Assembly: GCA_026005055.1 (NCBI GenBank)
Contig: BPKI01000001.1
Coordinates: 558,001 to 622,000, forward strand
Reading direction: 5' to 3'
From: Lysobacterales bacterium
GTDB lineage: Bacteria; Pseudomonadota; Gammaproteobacteria; Xanthomonadales; BPKI01
DNA length: 64,000 bases
The number at the start of each line of letters is the position of its first letter. Within the stretch, counting starts at the first letter, position 1. The position numbers were made by a program, and so were the translations under genes. A model generated the notes under the pieces. That model searched no databases. It had not been told where the DNA came from and saw nothing but the letters and a program-made list of their open reading frames with translations. Shown here piece by piece: positions 8,133-17,231 of the stretch.

Positions 8133-10037
8133 ATGCGAATGTTGTCGATCTCGTGGTTGCTGAGCGCAGCGCTCATCGCATCAGCCGCGGCCGAGCCGGC
8201 CGGCCATACCCTCAATCTCCGCGGGGCGGACATCCATGCCCTGATCGAAACGGTCTCCGAGATCACCGGCCGCGGCTTCATCGTCGATCCCGGGGTGGAG
8301 GGTCAGGTCACCGTGGTCTCGGGCAAACCGATGAGCGAGGAGGAGGTGTGGGAGGCTTTTCTCGCGGTGCTGCGCGCGCATGGCTATGCCGCGGTGCCGG
8401 CGGGGAAGCTGTGGCGGATCAGCGCGGAGCCGCGGGCGCGGGCGGAAGGTCCGCCGCTTGCGGCGGGTAGCGGCGATGAGCTCCTCACCCGCATCCTGCC
8501 GCTTCGCCACCTCGCGAGTGGAGAGGCGCTTTCCCTGCTGCGACCCCTGTTGCCGCCGCAGGTGCAGGTCGCCGCCCACCCAGGCAGCAACGCCCTCGTC
8601 GTCACCGATCGGGCGAGCAACATCGCTCGCCTGGAACAGCTGCTTTCCCGTCTCGACCAAGCGAGCGGCGAAGAACAGAGCGAAGTCCTCACCCTCACGC
8701 ATGCCTCGGCAGGGGAGGTGGTGCGCATTCTCTCCGGGCTCTACGGCGGAGAGGGATTGCGGGTGGTCGCGGATGAGCGCAGCAATGCCGTGGTCCTCGC
8801 AGGGGAGCGGGCCGTGAGGCTCCGCGCCAAGGCCCTCGCAGCCCATCTGGACCTCCCCATCGCCGAGCAGGCAGGGGGCACGCAGGTGGTGTTTCTCCGC
8901 TTCGCCGAGGCCAAGGACATGGCCGGGCTCCTGCTTGAGCTTGCCAAGAGCTTCGGGCTCGCCGGCGAGGGCGGTCGGGGGGTGAGCATCCAGGCGCATC
9001 CGGAGACCAATGCCTTGATCCTGAGCGCACCGCCCGCCGCGCAGCAGGCCCTGCTCGCGGTGGCCCGGCAGCTCGACGTGCGCCGGGCGCAGGTGCTGAT
9101 CGAGGCGATCATCGTCGAGCTCTCCGATGAGCTGGCGCGCGAGCTCGGGGTGCAGTGGCAATCCACCGAAGTCAAGAACACCCCGGATGGAGGCATCGGC
9201 CGGGGCGTGATCGGGGGGACCAACTTCCCCGGACCCGGCGGGGCGGGCGGCATCCTCGCCGCGGCGGTGAATCCGCTCTCCGTGGGACCCGGCCTCAACG
9301 TCGGCTATGTGCGCGGCACCCTCCGCCTGCCCGGTTCTGACCGCGAAATCCTCCAGCTCGGGGCGCTCATCCGCGCCCTACAGGCCGAAGGCCGCGCCAA
9401 CATCCTCGCCACTCCATCGGTCATGACCCTCGACCGGCACAAGGCGGTGTTCAAGGCCGGGCAGGAGGTGCCCTTCGTCACCGGCCAGTTCATCAACACC
9501 GGCGGCGGCAGCAACCAACCGCAGAATCCCTTCCAGACCATCGATCGCAAGGACGTGGGCATCACGCTCACCGTCACCCCCCACATCAACGAGGGCGACA
9601 TGGTGCGCCTCGACATCGTGCAGGAGGTCTCCTCCCTCGCCCAGCAGCCCGCAGGCGCGGTCGATCTCGTGACCAACAAGCGCGAGCTCTCGACCAGCGT
9701 GATCGTGCAGGACGGGGAGCTCTTGGTGCTCGGCGGGCTGATCAGCGAGCAGGTGCAGCGCAACCTCAACAAGGTGCCTGCCCTCGGCGACATCCCGGTG
9801 CTCGGCAATCTCTTCCGCTACCGCTCGACCAAGACCGAGCGGCGCAACCTGATGGTGTTCCTAAGGCCCACCATCCTGCGGGATGGGGCGGCCGAAGCGG
9901 CGCTTTCCACGGAGAAGTACAACCGCATCCGCGCCGAGCAGATCCGCGTCCGCGAGCGCGAGGGCGAGGGGGCGGTGCTGCCAGCGCTGCCCGAGCAAGA
10001 TCCGGGCGAGGCCAAGCGCGAGGGCCGAAGCGAATGA
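8133..10037 (+). CDS. gspD: Type II secretion secretin
   Basis: This is the outer-membrane channel of the type II secretion system. It has a cleavable signal peptide (MRMLSISWLLSAALIASAAA) and an N0 domain (LNLRGADIHALIETVSEITG). Three N1-N3 ring-forming repeats follow, for example ILPLRHLASGEALSLLRPLL. The C-terminal secretin domain shows VPFVTGQF, DVGITLTVTPHINEGD and VPALGDIPVLGNLFR. The length of 634 residues fits the family. The last four bases overlap the gspE start (ATGA), which indicates translational coupling. Confidence 0.95.
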   Translation: MRMLSISWLLSAALIASAAAEPAGHTLNLRGADIHALIETVSEITGRGFIVDPGVEGQVTVVSGKPMSEEEVWEAFLAVLRAHGYAAVPAGKLWRISAEPRARAEGPPLAAGSGDELLTRILPLRHLASGEALSLLRPLLPPQVQVAAHPGSNALVVTDRASNIARLEQLLSRLDQASGEEQSEVLTLTHASAGEVVRILSGLYGGEGLRVVADERSNAVVLAGERAVRLRAKALAAHLDLPIAEQAGGTQVVFLRFAEAKDMAGLLLELAKSFGLAGEGGRGVSIQAHPETNALILSAPPAAQQALLAVARQLDVRRAQVLIEAIIVELSDELARELGVQWQSTEVKNTPDGGIGRGVIGGTNFPGPGGAGGILAAAVNPLSVGPGLNVGYVRGTLRLPGSDREILQLGALIRALQAEGRANILATPSVMTLDRHKAVFKAGQEVPFVTGQFINTGGGSNQPQNPFQTIDRKDVGITLTVTPHINEGDMVRLDIVQEVSSLAQQPAGAVDLVTNKRELSTSVIVQDGELLVLGGLISEQVQRNLNKVPALGDIPVLGNLFRYRSTKTERRNLMVFLRPTILRDGAAEAALSTEKYNRIRAEQIRVREREGEGAVLPALPEQDPGEAKREGRSE

Positions 10038-11503
10038 GCGCCCCGCTTCCGCCGCGGCCGAGTTTCGCTTTCGCCAAACGTCAAGGTGCGACCCTCCTCG
10101 ATTGGCAGGATGGGCGGGCGCGGGTGATCTGCCGCGAGGACTGCTCCGCCTTGGCGCTGCTCGAGCTCAGGCGCTATCTCGGCGTTCCGTTCGAGGTCGA
10201 AAGCCTGCGTCCCGCCGAGTACGAGCGGCGCCTGCGCGAGCTCTACGAGGGCGGTAAGGAGGCCGAACTCGCCGCTCTCGAGCTCGGCGAGGGGGAGAGC
10301 CTGGATGAGCTCGCAGGCGCCCTGCCCGAACCGGAGGATTTGCTCGAGAGCGAAGACGATGCCCCGATCGTGCGCTTCATCAACGCCCTCTTCGCGGAGG
10401 CGGTGCGCGCCGGCGCTTCGGACATCCACATCGAGCCCTTCGAGGACCGGATGCGGGTGCGGTTTCGCGTCGATGGGGTGCTCGAGGAGAAGCTCTCACC
10501 CAGCCGCGCGCTCGCCCCGGCCGTGGTCTCGCGGATCAAGGTGCTCGCCAAGCTCGACATTGCCGAGAAGCGCTTGCCGCAGGATGGGCGGATCGCGATC
10601 AAAGTCGCCGGCCGCCCGGTGGACGTGCGCGTCTCGACCATTCCCGTGGGCCAGGGCGAGCGGGTCGTGCTCAGGCTGCTCGACAAGCAGGCGGGAAAGC
10701 TCGAACTGAGTGCGCTCGGTCTGGATGCGCAAACCCTCGCCCGCCTGGATTTGCTCATCCACCGTCCGCACGGCATCTTGCTCGTGACCGGTCCGACCGG
10801 CTCGGGCAAGACCACGACCCTCTATGCCGCTTTGCAACGGCTCAACGACGGCACCCGCAACATCCTCACGGTCGAGGATCCGATCGAGTACGACCTCGAT
10901 GGCATCGGCCAGACCCAGGTCAACCCGAAAGTGGAGCTCACCTTCGCGCGTGGGCTCAGGGCGATCCTGCGCCAGGACCCCGACGTGGTCATGGTCGGCG
11001 AGATCCGCGACCTCGAGACCGCGGAAATCGCGGTCCAAGCCTCGCTCACCGGCCATCTCGTGCTCTCCACCCTCCACACCAATTCCGCGGTCGGTGCGGT
11101 GACCCGCCTCAGGGACATGGGCGTAGAGACCTTTTTGCTCGCCGAGAGCCTGATCGGGGTGCTGGCGCAGCGCTTGGTGCGCAAGCTGGTTCCCGAGCAG
11201 CGCGAGGCGTATCGAGCCACTCCCGCCGAATGCGCGGCTTTTGGGGTTCCTTGCGATCCGCCGCCGCTGCTCTATCGGCCTCGAGCCGATGCCCGCCCTG
11301 GCTATCGCGGCCGGACGGGGATTTATGAGCTCCTCGAGATCGACGAGGGGGCGCGGCGCCTGATCCACGACGGCGCCTCCGAGGCCCAAATCCTCGCGCA
11401 GCTTCGCCCGCGCTGCCCCTCCATCCTCGCCGATGGCTGGCAGAAATGCCTGGCCGGCATCACCAGCGTGGAAGAGGTGCTCCGCGTGACCCGAGAGGAC
11501 TGA
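10034..11503 (+). CDS. gspE: Type II secretion cytoplasmic ATPase
   Basis: This hexameric ATPase drives pseudopilus assembly. An N-terminal domain is followed by Walker A GPTGSGKTTTLYAAL near residue 255, an Asp-box LTVEDPIEYDL, Walker B DPDVVMVGEIRD, and a His-box LTGHLVLSTLHTNSA. The zinc-binding four-cysteine element present in many GspE/PilB proteins is missing: the region between LVRKLVP and GRTGIYEL has two scattered Cys and no CxxC. It overlaps gspD by 4 bp. The other ATPase of this class in the window (22084-23754) does keep the tetracysteine, so the two serve different machines. Confidence 0.93.
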   Translation: MSAPLPPRPSFAFAKRQGATLLDWQDGRARVICREDCSALALLELRRYLGVPFEVESLRPAEYERRLRELYEGGKEAELAALELGEGESLDELAGALPEPEDLLESEDDAPIVRFINALFAEAVRAGASDIHIEPFEDRMRVRFRVDGVLEEKLSPSRALAPAVVSRIKVLAKLDIAEKRLPQDGRIAIKVAGRPVDVRVSTIPVGQGERVVLRLLDKQAGKLELSALGLDAQTLARLDLLIHRPHGILLVTGPTGSGKTTTLYAALQRLNDGTRNILTVEDPIEYDLDGIGQTQVNPKVELTFARGLRAILRQDPDVVMVGEIRDLETAEIAVQASLTGHLVLSTLHTNSAVGAVTRLRDMGVETFLLAESLIGVLAQRLVRKLVPEQREAYRATPAECAAFGVPCDPPPLLYRPRADARPGYRGRTGIYELLEIDEGARRLIHDGASEAQILAQLRPRCPSILADGWQKCLAGITSVEEVLRVTRED

Positions 11504-11508
11504 AGCCC

Positions 11509-11759
11509 ATGCAGCCCGGCGTCTCTTTGCGTTTTCGCCTCATCCTCGCGCTCTATCTCGGCGGGCTCATGTCCTTGCTCATGTCCGGGGTAATCACCTT
11601 CCTCAACCTCGGGCTCGTCCCCGATTTCTTGAGCCGCTGGCTGCGCGCGTGGCTTCCCGCCTGGGCGGTCGCGAGTCCCGTGGCCTTCCTGGTGTGGGAC
11701 CCATCGCCCAGCGCCTGGCGAGGGCGACCGAGGCGTTGATCGCGAGGCGATCGGACTAA
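11509..11759 (+). pseudogene. DUF2798 small membrane protein gene with apparent 1-bp frameshift
   Basis: The ATG lies 5 bp after the gspE stop. The first 62 residues or so match the DUF2798 pattern, with two membrane helices (LMSLLMSGVITFLNLGLVPDF and AWLPAWAVASPVAFLV). After LVW the reading frame gives an unrelated tail (DPSPSAWRGRPRR) and stops at 11739. In the +1 frame the expected family tail appears (GPIAQRLARATEALIARRSD) and stops at 11757-11759. One extra G around 11693-11697 would restore a continuous frame of 83 residues. Either the gene is broken, producing a 76-residue protein with a scrambled tail, or the base is a sequencing error. It converges on the cyclase gene and ends within 4 bp of it. 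Confidence 0.7.
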
Positions 11760-12925
11760 GGACCTGCGCCGTCCGCGGAGGGACGATCCTCGGCGAGCGG
11801 GCGCTCGCTGAGTTCCGGCACGAGCCGAAGGTCGAGTGTGGCCTCCGATGCCGCGATCGGCCGCGCATCGCCCCAAACGAGGAGGCGATCCCGCCCGGCC
11901 CGTTTGGCCTCGTAAAGGGCCTCATCGGCGAGGACGATCGCCTGCTGCCAGGTGCGACCATGCTCGGCCGGAACAGCCCCCACCGAGCAGCGGATGCTGA
12001 TCGCGATGCCATCGCCGAGGGCGATCGAGGCGGCGCGAAGCTCGCTAAGAAAGGCGCCGAGCTCGCTTTTCAAGCGCTCGCCCGAGGCATAGGGCCAGGC
12101 GAGGAGAAACTCCTCGCCCCCCCAACGCAACACCCGCGCTCGATCGCCGAAGCGTCGCGCGAGCCGCCTCGCGAACTCGCTCAGAACGCGATCGCCGGCC
12201 TCGTGGCCATGGCGGTCGTTGATTTGCTTGAAATGGTCGATGTCGAGCAGCGCATACCCCACCGCGGAATGTCCGCTCTCGGCCAACCAGAGCGGGAGGT
12301 CGCGGCGGTTGCGCACGCCGGTAAGCGGATCGGTGCGGCTGGCTTCGGCCAGCGCCGCCGATCGTTCGCGCAGGGCTCTCGTCGCCTCGCGAAGTCGCTG
12401 GGTGACGCGGTGGACGAGCGCCCCGAGGCCGAGGTTGTAAAGCACGAGGCCTGAGAGCGCCACGATCTCGGTGAGCGCGCTTTCCGTCGCAGGCAACGGA
12501 CCCAAGGCGAGGCGGGCGAGCAGGGTGCCGAGCACGAGGATCGAGGCTGAGCGCGGGACCTCGCGGAAGCCGCCGAAGGCGACGGCATTGACCAGATTGA
12601 TGCCGATCAGGAAGCCGCTCGGCATCAGGGCGAAGCCGAGCGCAGCCATCGCGATGCCCGAATGGAAGGGATCGGACAGGAAGAGGACCCTCAGCGCTCG
12701 GCGCGCATCCTCGGCCCGCCTTGCCCAGGCCTGGGCGGCGAGCGGATAGGCGAGGCAATAAGCGCAGAACAACAGGCGGAATCCTCGGCCCTCCTCCGAC
12801 GCGAGCGCCTCCAAGGCGAGCAGGCTCGCCGCCGTGCCGTAGGCCAGAAGGCGCGGCGCGAAATGCAATCGGATCAGAAGCCGAAGGCGGTCTTCCTCGC
12901 TCGCCGACGTCGCCCTAAGCTGCAT
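11756..12925 (-). CDS. MASE2-GGDEF diguanylate cyclase
   Basis: I chose the ATG giving MQLRATSASEEDR. The frame is open further upstream but that extension has no domain. Residues 15-165 form a multi-helix membrane sensor of the MASE2 type (AYGTAASLLALEALA, then DPFHSGIAMAALGFALMPSGF, then VNAVAFGGFREV). A short coiled linker precedes the GGDEF domain (DPLTGVRNRRDLPLW, LLDIDHFKQINDRHGHEAGD, active-site RWGGEEF). The residues 9 and 6 positions before GGEEF are Gly and Ala rather than the RxxD inhibitory pair, so product inhibition at that site is probably absent. Expected activity is synthesis of cyclic di-GMP at the inner membrane; the signal is unknown. Confidence 0.88.
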   Translation of the reverse strand: MQLRATSASEEDRLRLLIRLHFAPRLLAYGTAASLLALEALASEEGRGFRLLFCAYCLAYPLAAQAWARRAEDARRALRVLFLSDPFHSGIAMAALGFALMPSGFLIGINLVNAVAFGGFREVPRSASILVLGTLLARLALGPLPATESALTEIVALSGLVLYNLGLGALVHRVTQRLREATRALRERSAALAEASRTDPLTGVRNRRDLPLWLAESGHSAVGYALLDIDHFKQINDRHGHEAGDRVLSEFARRLARRFGDRARVLRWGGEEFLLAWPYASGERLKSELGAFLSELRAASIALGDGIAISIRCSVGAVPAEHGRTWQQAIVLADEALYEAKRAGRDRLLVWGDARPIAASEATLDLRLVPELSERPLAEDRPSADGAGP

Positions 12926-13170
12926 CGCCCCTCCAAAACGCGATTCTGCGGATTCGGAGCGCCCCGCTGCAAGCGCGAGGCCTCCAATCGTGCGAACCGA
13001 CGCCGAAGGAGGAGCAGGAAGGCGATCGCGCCGAGCCAGGCCCAGGTCGGCATGAAACCGCGCGTCTCCGGCAACAGCACCGGGGTGGCGATGCAAAAAA
13101 CGATGAGCGCCTCGATAGCGAGCAACATCCGCGATGAAGGAAAGCCACGGTGCGCCGAGGATGAGGACAC
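12874..13170 (-). CDS. Possible small membrane ORF or remnant
   Basis: A GTG 7 bp after the prlC stop opens a 98-residue frame (an internal ATG lies at 13128). It has two hydrophobic segments: LLAIEALIVFCIATPVLL and MPTWAWLGAIAFLLLL, followed by arginines. The pattern recalls the first helices of CPBP-type membrane proteases, but nothing of the catalytic part follows. The last 50 bp overlap the start of the cyclase gene. It could be a short real protein, a truncated CPBP gene or chance. Confidence 0.35.
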   Translation of the reverse strand: MSSSSAHRGFPSSRMLLAIEALIVFCIATPVLLPETRGFMPTWAWLGAIAFLLLLRRRFARLEASRLQRGAPNPQNRVLEGRCSLGRRRRARKTAFGF

Positions 13171-13176
13171 CGCGTC

Positions 13177-15174
13177 TCAGCGCTTGAGATGGGCGCGATC
13201 GGGGTCGTCGGCGAGCGCGAGACCGGCGAGCGGATCGGGGTCTGAACCGAGGAAGCGGCGGAGGCGATCGGCCAGAGGCTCAATCTCCCCAGGTGCGAGC
13301 ACGTCCTCGAGGAAGCGCGCTCCCGAAGCGGGTGAGGCAAGGGCGGAAGAAAGCTGCCTCGCCAGTCCCTCGGCCCAGAGGTAGCCGTAGTAGCCCGCTT
13401 CGTAGCCGCCGCCGAAGAGATGACCGAAATGATGGGGGAGCCGATCCCAAGCCGGAACCGGCAAGAGCGCGGTGTCGCGGCGGATGCGTTCGAGAATCGC
13501 CAGCGCCCGGCCAGGCGAAGCGGCATCCGCATCGAGGTGAAGCTCGAGGTCGAAGCGGGCAAGCTCCACCTGGCGCAAAAGATCGATCGCCTCGCCGAAG
13601 CGCAGGGCTTCGGTAAGCCGCCGGCAGAAGGCCACGGGAATAGGCGCCTCGCTTTCGGGATCCCGCGAACAGGCGGCCAGCGCCGCCGCATCCCGCCCCA
13701 GCCCTTCGAAGAGCATGCTCGGCAATTCCATGCCATCGAAGGGCGCCCCATCCGGCCCCGCGAGGCTCATGTAGCCTGAGCGATCGATGAGGGCGTGGAT
13801 GACATGGCCGAGCTCGTGGAAGAGGGTGAGGAGCTCTTCCGGTGTGAGCGATGGCTCTCCCCCCTCCCCAGGGGGCAGGGCGTCGGCGACGAGGATGGCG
13901 ATGGGAAGCTCAGGACCCCCTGGGGGACGCCAAAGATCCATCCAGGCCCCGTCCTGCTTGCCTTTCCGGGCGAGAAGATCGCACAGCAGCGCGCCGAGGC
14001 ATTGCCCCTTTTCCCGCTCGATGAGGCACCAGAACGCGCCGGGGTAAGCGGCGGCCGCGAGGCGCTTGAGCTTGAGCGCGAAGCGATCCTCGAGGAAACG
14101 CCCGAGCCCGGCGAGGACGGCGGAGAGCGGGAAAAAGCGGCGAAGCCGCTCGCGGGCGATGCCGAACGCTGCGCGCAGGTAGCGATCGCGCACCCAGGGA
14201 AGATCCCAGGGCGCGAGCTCGCGCAATCCCAGGCGCGAGCGGGCGAAATCGGCGAGCAGGGCGAGCTCGGCTTCGGCGCGCGGGCGCACGATCGCCGTGA
14301 GATCGCGGAGGAAGGCGAGCGCCTCCTCCGGGCTTTTCGCCATGCGATCGAGGAAGGCCGCATGCGCGGGGCTCGGCTTGCCGAGCAACCGCGCGCGTTC
14401 CTGCCGCAGGAGGAGGATTCGCAAAAGGCGCTCGCCGTTGTCGAAGGCGGGCCCGCCGGGGCCGAGTTCGGAGGCCACCGTGGCACGGGCGCGATCGATC
14501 GTCTCGCGCAGGGCCCGATCCGGCGAGCGGGTGAGCACGAGCTCGGCCTCGGCGCCGCGAAGACCGATGCGCAGCCAGCCATCGCGACCGGCGGCGCGGG
14601 CGGCGGCGGCGAGCGGGGCACGCTCCTCTGGCGCGAGCTCAGGCAGCGCCTCGTCGCGGACATCGAGGGCAAAGGCATCCTCGGCGTCGCGGATGGCGTA
14701 TTCGTATTCGAGCTCAAGGCGGGTGAGCTCGGCTTCGATCGCGGCCAGCCGTGCGCGCGCTTCGGCGCGAAGCCCTGCTCCCGAGGCTTCGAGGCTGCGC
14801 CGCCAGGCTTCGGCGACTGCGCGCTCGGCTCCGCTCAAGCGTGGATCCGCGAGGATCGCCTCGACCGCCGCGAGAAGTCGCGGGTCGGCGCTCTCGCGGG
14901 CACTGCGCGTGGCGACCTCTTCGGCAAGCCAATCGAAGATCTCGCGTCGGTCGGGGTCGGGGAGAATGCGGGCGGCGTGGGCGAGCGGCGCCATCCGCTC
15001 GCACAAACGCCGTTCGCTCTGCTCGAGCGGCTGAAGCAAGCGAGCGAAGCTCGCCCCCGCGGCCAAGGCCGCCTCGCCGTCCACCGCCCGGCGCGCGAGC
15101 TCGGCGCGCACGGCGAGCGCGCCCTCTTGCGGGGAGAGGGCGAGAGGATCGGGAAGGAGGAAGGCTTCGTCCAT
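13177..15174 (-). CDS. prlC: M3 family oligopeptidase A
   Basis: This zinc metallopeptidase degrades cytoplasmic oligopeptides, including cleaved signal peptides. The zinc-binding motif is LTLFHELGHVIHAL (HExxH) near residues 455-468. The third ligand region follows in GMELPSMLFEG, here with an E in the SMLFE box. The long all-helical N-terminal part is typical. The length of 665 residues matches oligopeptidase A (about 680). No signal peptide is present. It is divergent from the patatin gene, with only tens of bases between them. Confidence 0.9.
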   Translation of the reverse strand: MDEAFLLPDPLALSPQEGALAVRAELARRAVDGEAALAAGASFARLLQPLEQSERRLCERMAPLAHAARILPDPDRREIFDWLAEEVATRSARESADPRLLAAVEAILADPRLSGAERAVAEAWRRSLEASGAGLRAEARARLAAIEAELTRLELEYEYAIRDAEDAFALDVRDEALPELAPEERAPLAAAARAAGRDGWLRIGLRGAEAELVLTRSPDRALRETIDRARATVASELGPGGPAFDNGERLLRILLLRQERARLLGKPSPAHAAFLDRMAKSPEEALAFLRDLTAIVRPRAEAELALLADFARSRLGLRELAPWDLPWVRDRYLRAAFGIARERLRRFFPLSAVLAGLGRFLEDRFALKLKRLAAAAYPGAFWCLIEREKGQCLGALLCDLLARKGKQDGAWMDLWRPPGGPELPIAILVADALPPGEGGEPSLTPEELLTLFHELGHVIHALIDRSGYMSLAGPDGAPFDGMELPSMLFEGLGRDAAALAACSRDPESEAPIPVAFCRRLTEALRFGEAIDLLRQVELARFDLELHLDADAASPGRALAILERIRRDTALLPVPAWDRLPHHFGHLFGGGYEAGYYGYLWAEGLARQLSSALASPASGARFLEDVLAPGEIEPLADRLRRFLGSDPDPLAGLALADDPDRAHLKR

Positions 15175-15222
15175 CGGCCGATGCGGCTAAGATGCCGGAA
15201 GCGGGATTTTGGGGCCAGCGCC

Positions 15223-16944
15223 ATGAGGGGGAGCCGCGATCGCGAGCTCGCCGCGCGCCTCGCCGAGAGCGAGTTCTTCGGCGGGCTCGACGCCCACGTG
15301 ATCGAGCGCTTGATCGCGGATGCCTCCTTGCGCGAGCTCCGAGGTGGCGATGTCTTGTTCCGGGTCGGCGATCCCGCCGCCTCGATGGGCTATGTGCTCT
15401 CCGGATGTCTCGGCGTCTTTGCTTCGCCGGAGGCCTGCGGCAAGCCGATCGGGCGCATCGCCGCGGGCGAGACGGTCGGCGAGATGGGGCTCATCTCGAG
15501 GCGAGCGCGCAGTGCCACGGTGGTGGCGCTGCGCGATACCGAACTGCTCGAGTTCCCGCACGCCGCCTTCGAGCGCTTGGTGGATACCCATCCGCGGGCG
15601 CTTCTGGTCATGGCCCGAACCCTCATCCGCCGGCTCGAGGCATCGGTCACCCGCGAGCATGGCAGCAAGGTGCACACCGTGGCCCTATTACCCCTGGGCG
15701 GCGCGGATGCGACGGGCTTCGCGGCCCTGCTCGCGCAAACCCTCGGTCGCGAGGATTCGGTGTGGGTGGTCGGGCAGAGCGAGGCGGAACGGCCAGCGCA
15801 TTTCTATTCCGAGCTCGAGCAGGCGCACCGCTTCGTGCTCTATCGAGGCGAAGCCGGGGCGAGCGGGTGGAACGCCTTCTGCGAGCGGCAGGCCGACCTC
15901 GTGCTCTTGCTCGCGCGGGCGGAGGAATGGCCCTTGGCGCTCCCGCCGCCGATCGCCGGACCATGGCGACCGCGTTGGCTGATCTTCACCCATCCGGAGG
16001 GTCGGCAACGCCGAGGCATCCTCACGACGGAGGCGCTTTCGGCGGTCGAGCGGGTGCTGCATTGGGTGGAGGCGGGTGATGAGGGGCGGATCGCCCGGTT
16101 GCTCGCCGGCCAGGCGATCGGGGTGGTGTTTTCCGGGGGCGGTGCCCGCGGTTTTGCGCATGTGGGCATGCTGCAAGCGCTGCTCGAAGCGGGACTCGAG
16201 CCGGATGTGGTGGGCGGCAGCAGCATCGGGGCCGTGGTGGCCGCCGGCTGGGCGGCGGGCTGGTCGCCTGAGGAGATGATCGAGCGCTTCCGAAGCGCTT
16301 TCGTCAGCAGCAACCCCCTCGGTGACCTGACCGTGCCCTTCGTCGCCCTCACCCGCGGCAAGCGCGTGAGCGCGCGGCTTCGCGAACACTTCGGTGATTG
16401 GCAGATCGAGGATTTGCGCCGTCCGTTTTACTGTGTCGCGACGCGCCTCGGGGCGGGCAGTGCCACGGTGTACCGCACCGGCCCCCTGTGGCTCGCGCTT
16501 CGGGCCTCCATTGCCATCCCTGGCCTCCTACCACCCGTGTTCGCCGAAGGCGAGGTGCTGGTCGACGGCGGCGTGATCGACAACCTGCCGGTGGAGGCGA
16601 TGCGCGCCCTCGCTCCCGGTACGATCATCGGCCTCGAGGTCGCCGGCGGCTTTCGTTTGCGTTCGGCATGGGATGAAACCGAGCTGCCGGCCTTGCCGCG
16701 GATGGTCTATGAGTGGTTCCGCGGCAAGCGCCGCCACGACATCGCCCGCATTCTCCTTCGTGCCGGCATGGTCAACAGCGCCGCGAGCCTCGAAGCGGCT
16801 CGCGCCAAACTCGATCTCCATCTCAAACCGCCCCTCGATGGCATCGACCTGCTCGACTGGCGCCGCTTCGATGAGATCGTCGAAGTGGGGTATCGGTACG
16901 CTCAACAACGCCTTCGAGAAGCGCAACTTTCCCGAACGGCATAG
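15223..16944 (+). CDS. Cyclic-nucleotide-binding / patatin-like phospholipase (NTE type)
   Basis: Residues 10-135 are a cNMP-binding domain (GDVLFRVGDPAASMGYVLSG, then GETVGEMGLISRRARSATVVAL). A middle region of about 150 residues resembles the P-loop-like segment of bacterial NTE homologues. Residues 300-480 are a patatin lipase with the oxyanion loop SGGGARGFAHVG, the nucleophile elbow GGSSIG and the catalytic Asp in VDGGVIDN. Expected activity is a serine esterase or lysophospholipase at the membrane. An in-frame ATG at 15181 is a possible alternative start. The much longer open frame upstream of that is antisense to prlC and is not part of this gene. Confidence 0.88.
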   Translation: MRGSRDRELAARLAESEFFGGLDAHVIERLIADASLRELRGGDVLFRVGDPAASMGYVLSGCLGVFASPEACGKPIGRIAAGETVGEMGLISRRARSATVVALRDTELLEFPHAAFERLVDTHPRALLVMARTLIRRLEASVTREHGSKVHTVALLPLGGADATGFAALLAQTLGREDSVWVVGQSEAERPAHFYSELEQAHRFVLYRGEAGASGWNAFCERQADLVLLLARAEEWPLALPPPIAGPWRPRWLIFTHPEGRQRRGILTTEALSAVERVLHWVEAGDEGRIARLLAGQAIGVVFSGGGARGFAHVGMLQALLEAGLEPDVVGGSSIGAVVAAGWAAGWSPEEMIERFRSAFVSSNPLGDLTVPFVALTRGKRVSARLREHFGDWQIEDLRRPFYCVATRLGAGSATVYRTGPLWLALRASIAIPGLLPPVFAEGEVLVDGGVIDNLPVEAMRALAPGTIIGLEVAGGFRLRSAWDETELPALPRMVYEWFRGKRRHDIARILLRAGMVNSAASLEAARAKLDLHLKPPLDGIDLLDWRRFDEIVEVGYRYAQQRLREAQLSRTA

Positions 16945-17159
16945 CCAAAGTTCTCGCGCATTGCGCGTTTGACGGCTGCCTCAGGAACCGTTCGCTCGGC
17001 GGCGATCCTCGCCGCCGCGTCCGTCTCGGAGTCTACGCTCGATTCCGCCAAAGCCATAAACGCCCGTGGAGTTGGCCCTTCTCGCCTCGCGGCTTGGCGC
17101 ACAGCCCCCTCGAAGGCGCTCACCAGCGGCGTCAGCCGATTTGCAGCGTTGGGGAGCAT
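16902..17159 (-). CDS. Small hypothetical protein
   Basis: This is an 85-residue frame starting MLPNAANRLTPLVSAFEG, with a balanced amino-acid composition that looks more like real protein than neighbouring shadow frames. It has no signal peptide, membrane segment or domain that I recognise. Its 3' end overlaps the 3' end of the patatin gene by about 40 bp. The Shine-Dalgarno is weak. It may be a remnant at the edge of the acquired lipoprotein patch. Confidence 0.3.
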   Translation of the reverse strand: MLPNAANRLTPLVSAFEGAVRQAARREGPTPRAFMALAESSVDSETDAAARIAAERTVPEAAVKRAMRENFGYAVRESCASRRRC

Positions 17160-17168
17160 ACCCGCCGA

Positions 17169-17198
17169 TTGACAGCGAAGCGTGCAGATTTCTAGACT
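17169..17198 (+). promoter_or_regulatory. Sigma-70-type promoter for the lipoprotein pair
   Basis: A perfect -35 TTGACA at 17169-17174, an 18-bp spacer and TAGACT at 17193-17198 lie about 35 bp before the ATG at 17232. This is one of the cleaner promoter matches in the window, and it sits in front of the AT-richer genes. Confidence 0.55.
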
Positions 17199-17231
17199 GC
17201 CGAGACAGGGTTCAAGCAGGGGAGTGTGCCC

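Noticed and set aside
13795-15222. Very long plus-strand open frame leading into the patatin gene
   Set aside because: It is antisense to prlC, which has a full peptidase sequence with HELGH. The cNMP/patatin homology begins only at about 15223.
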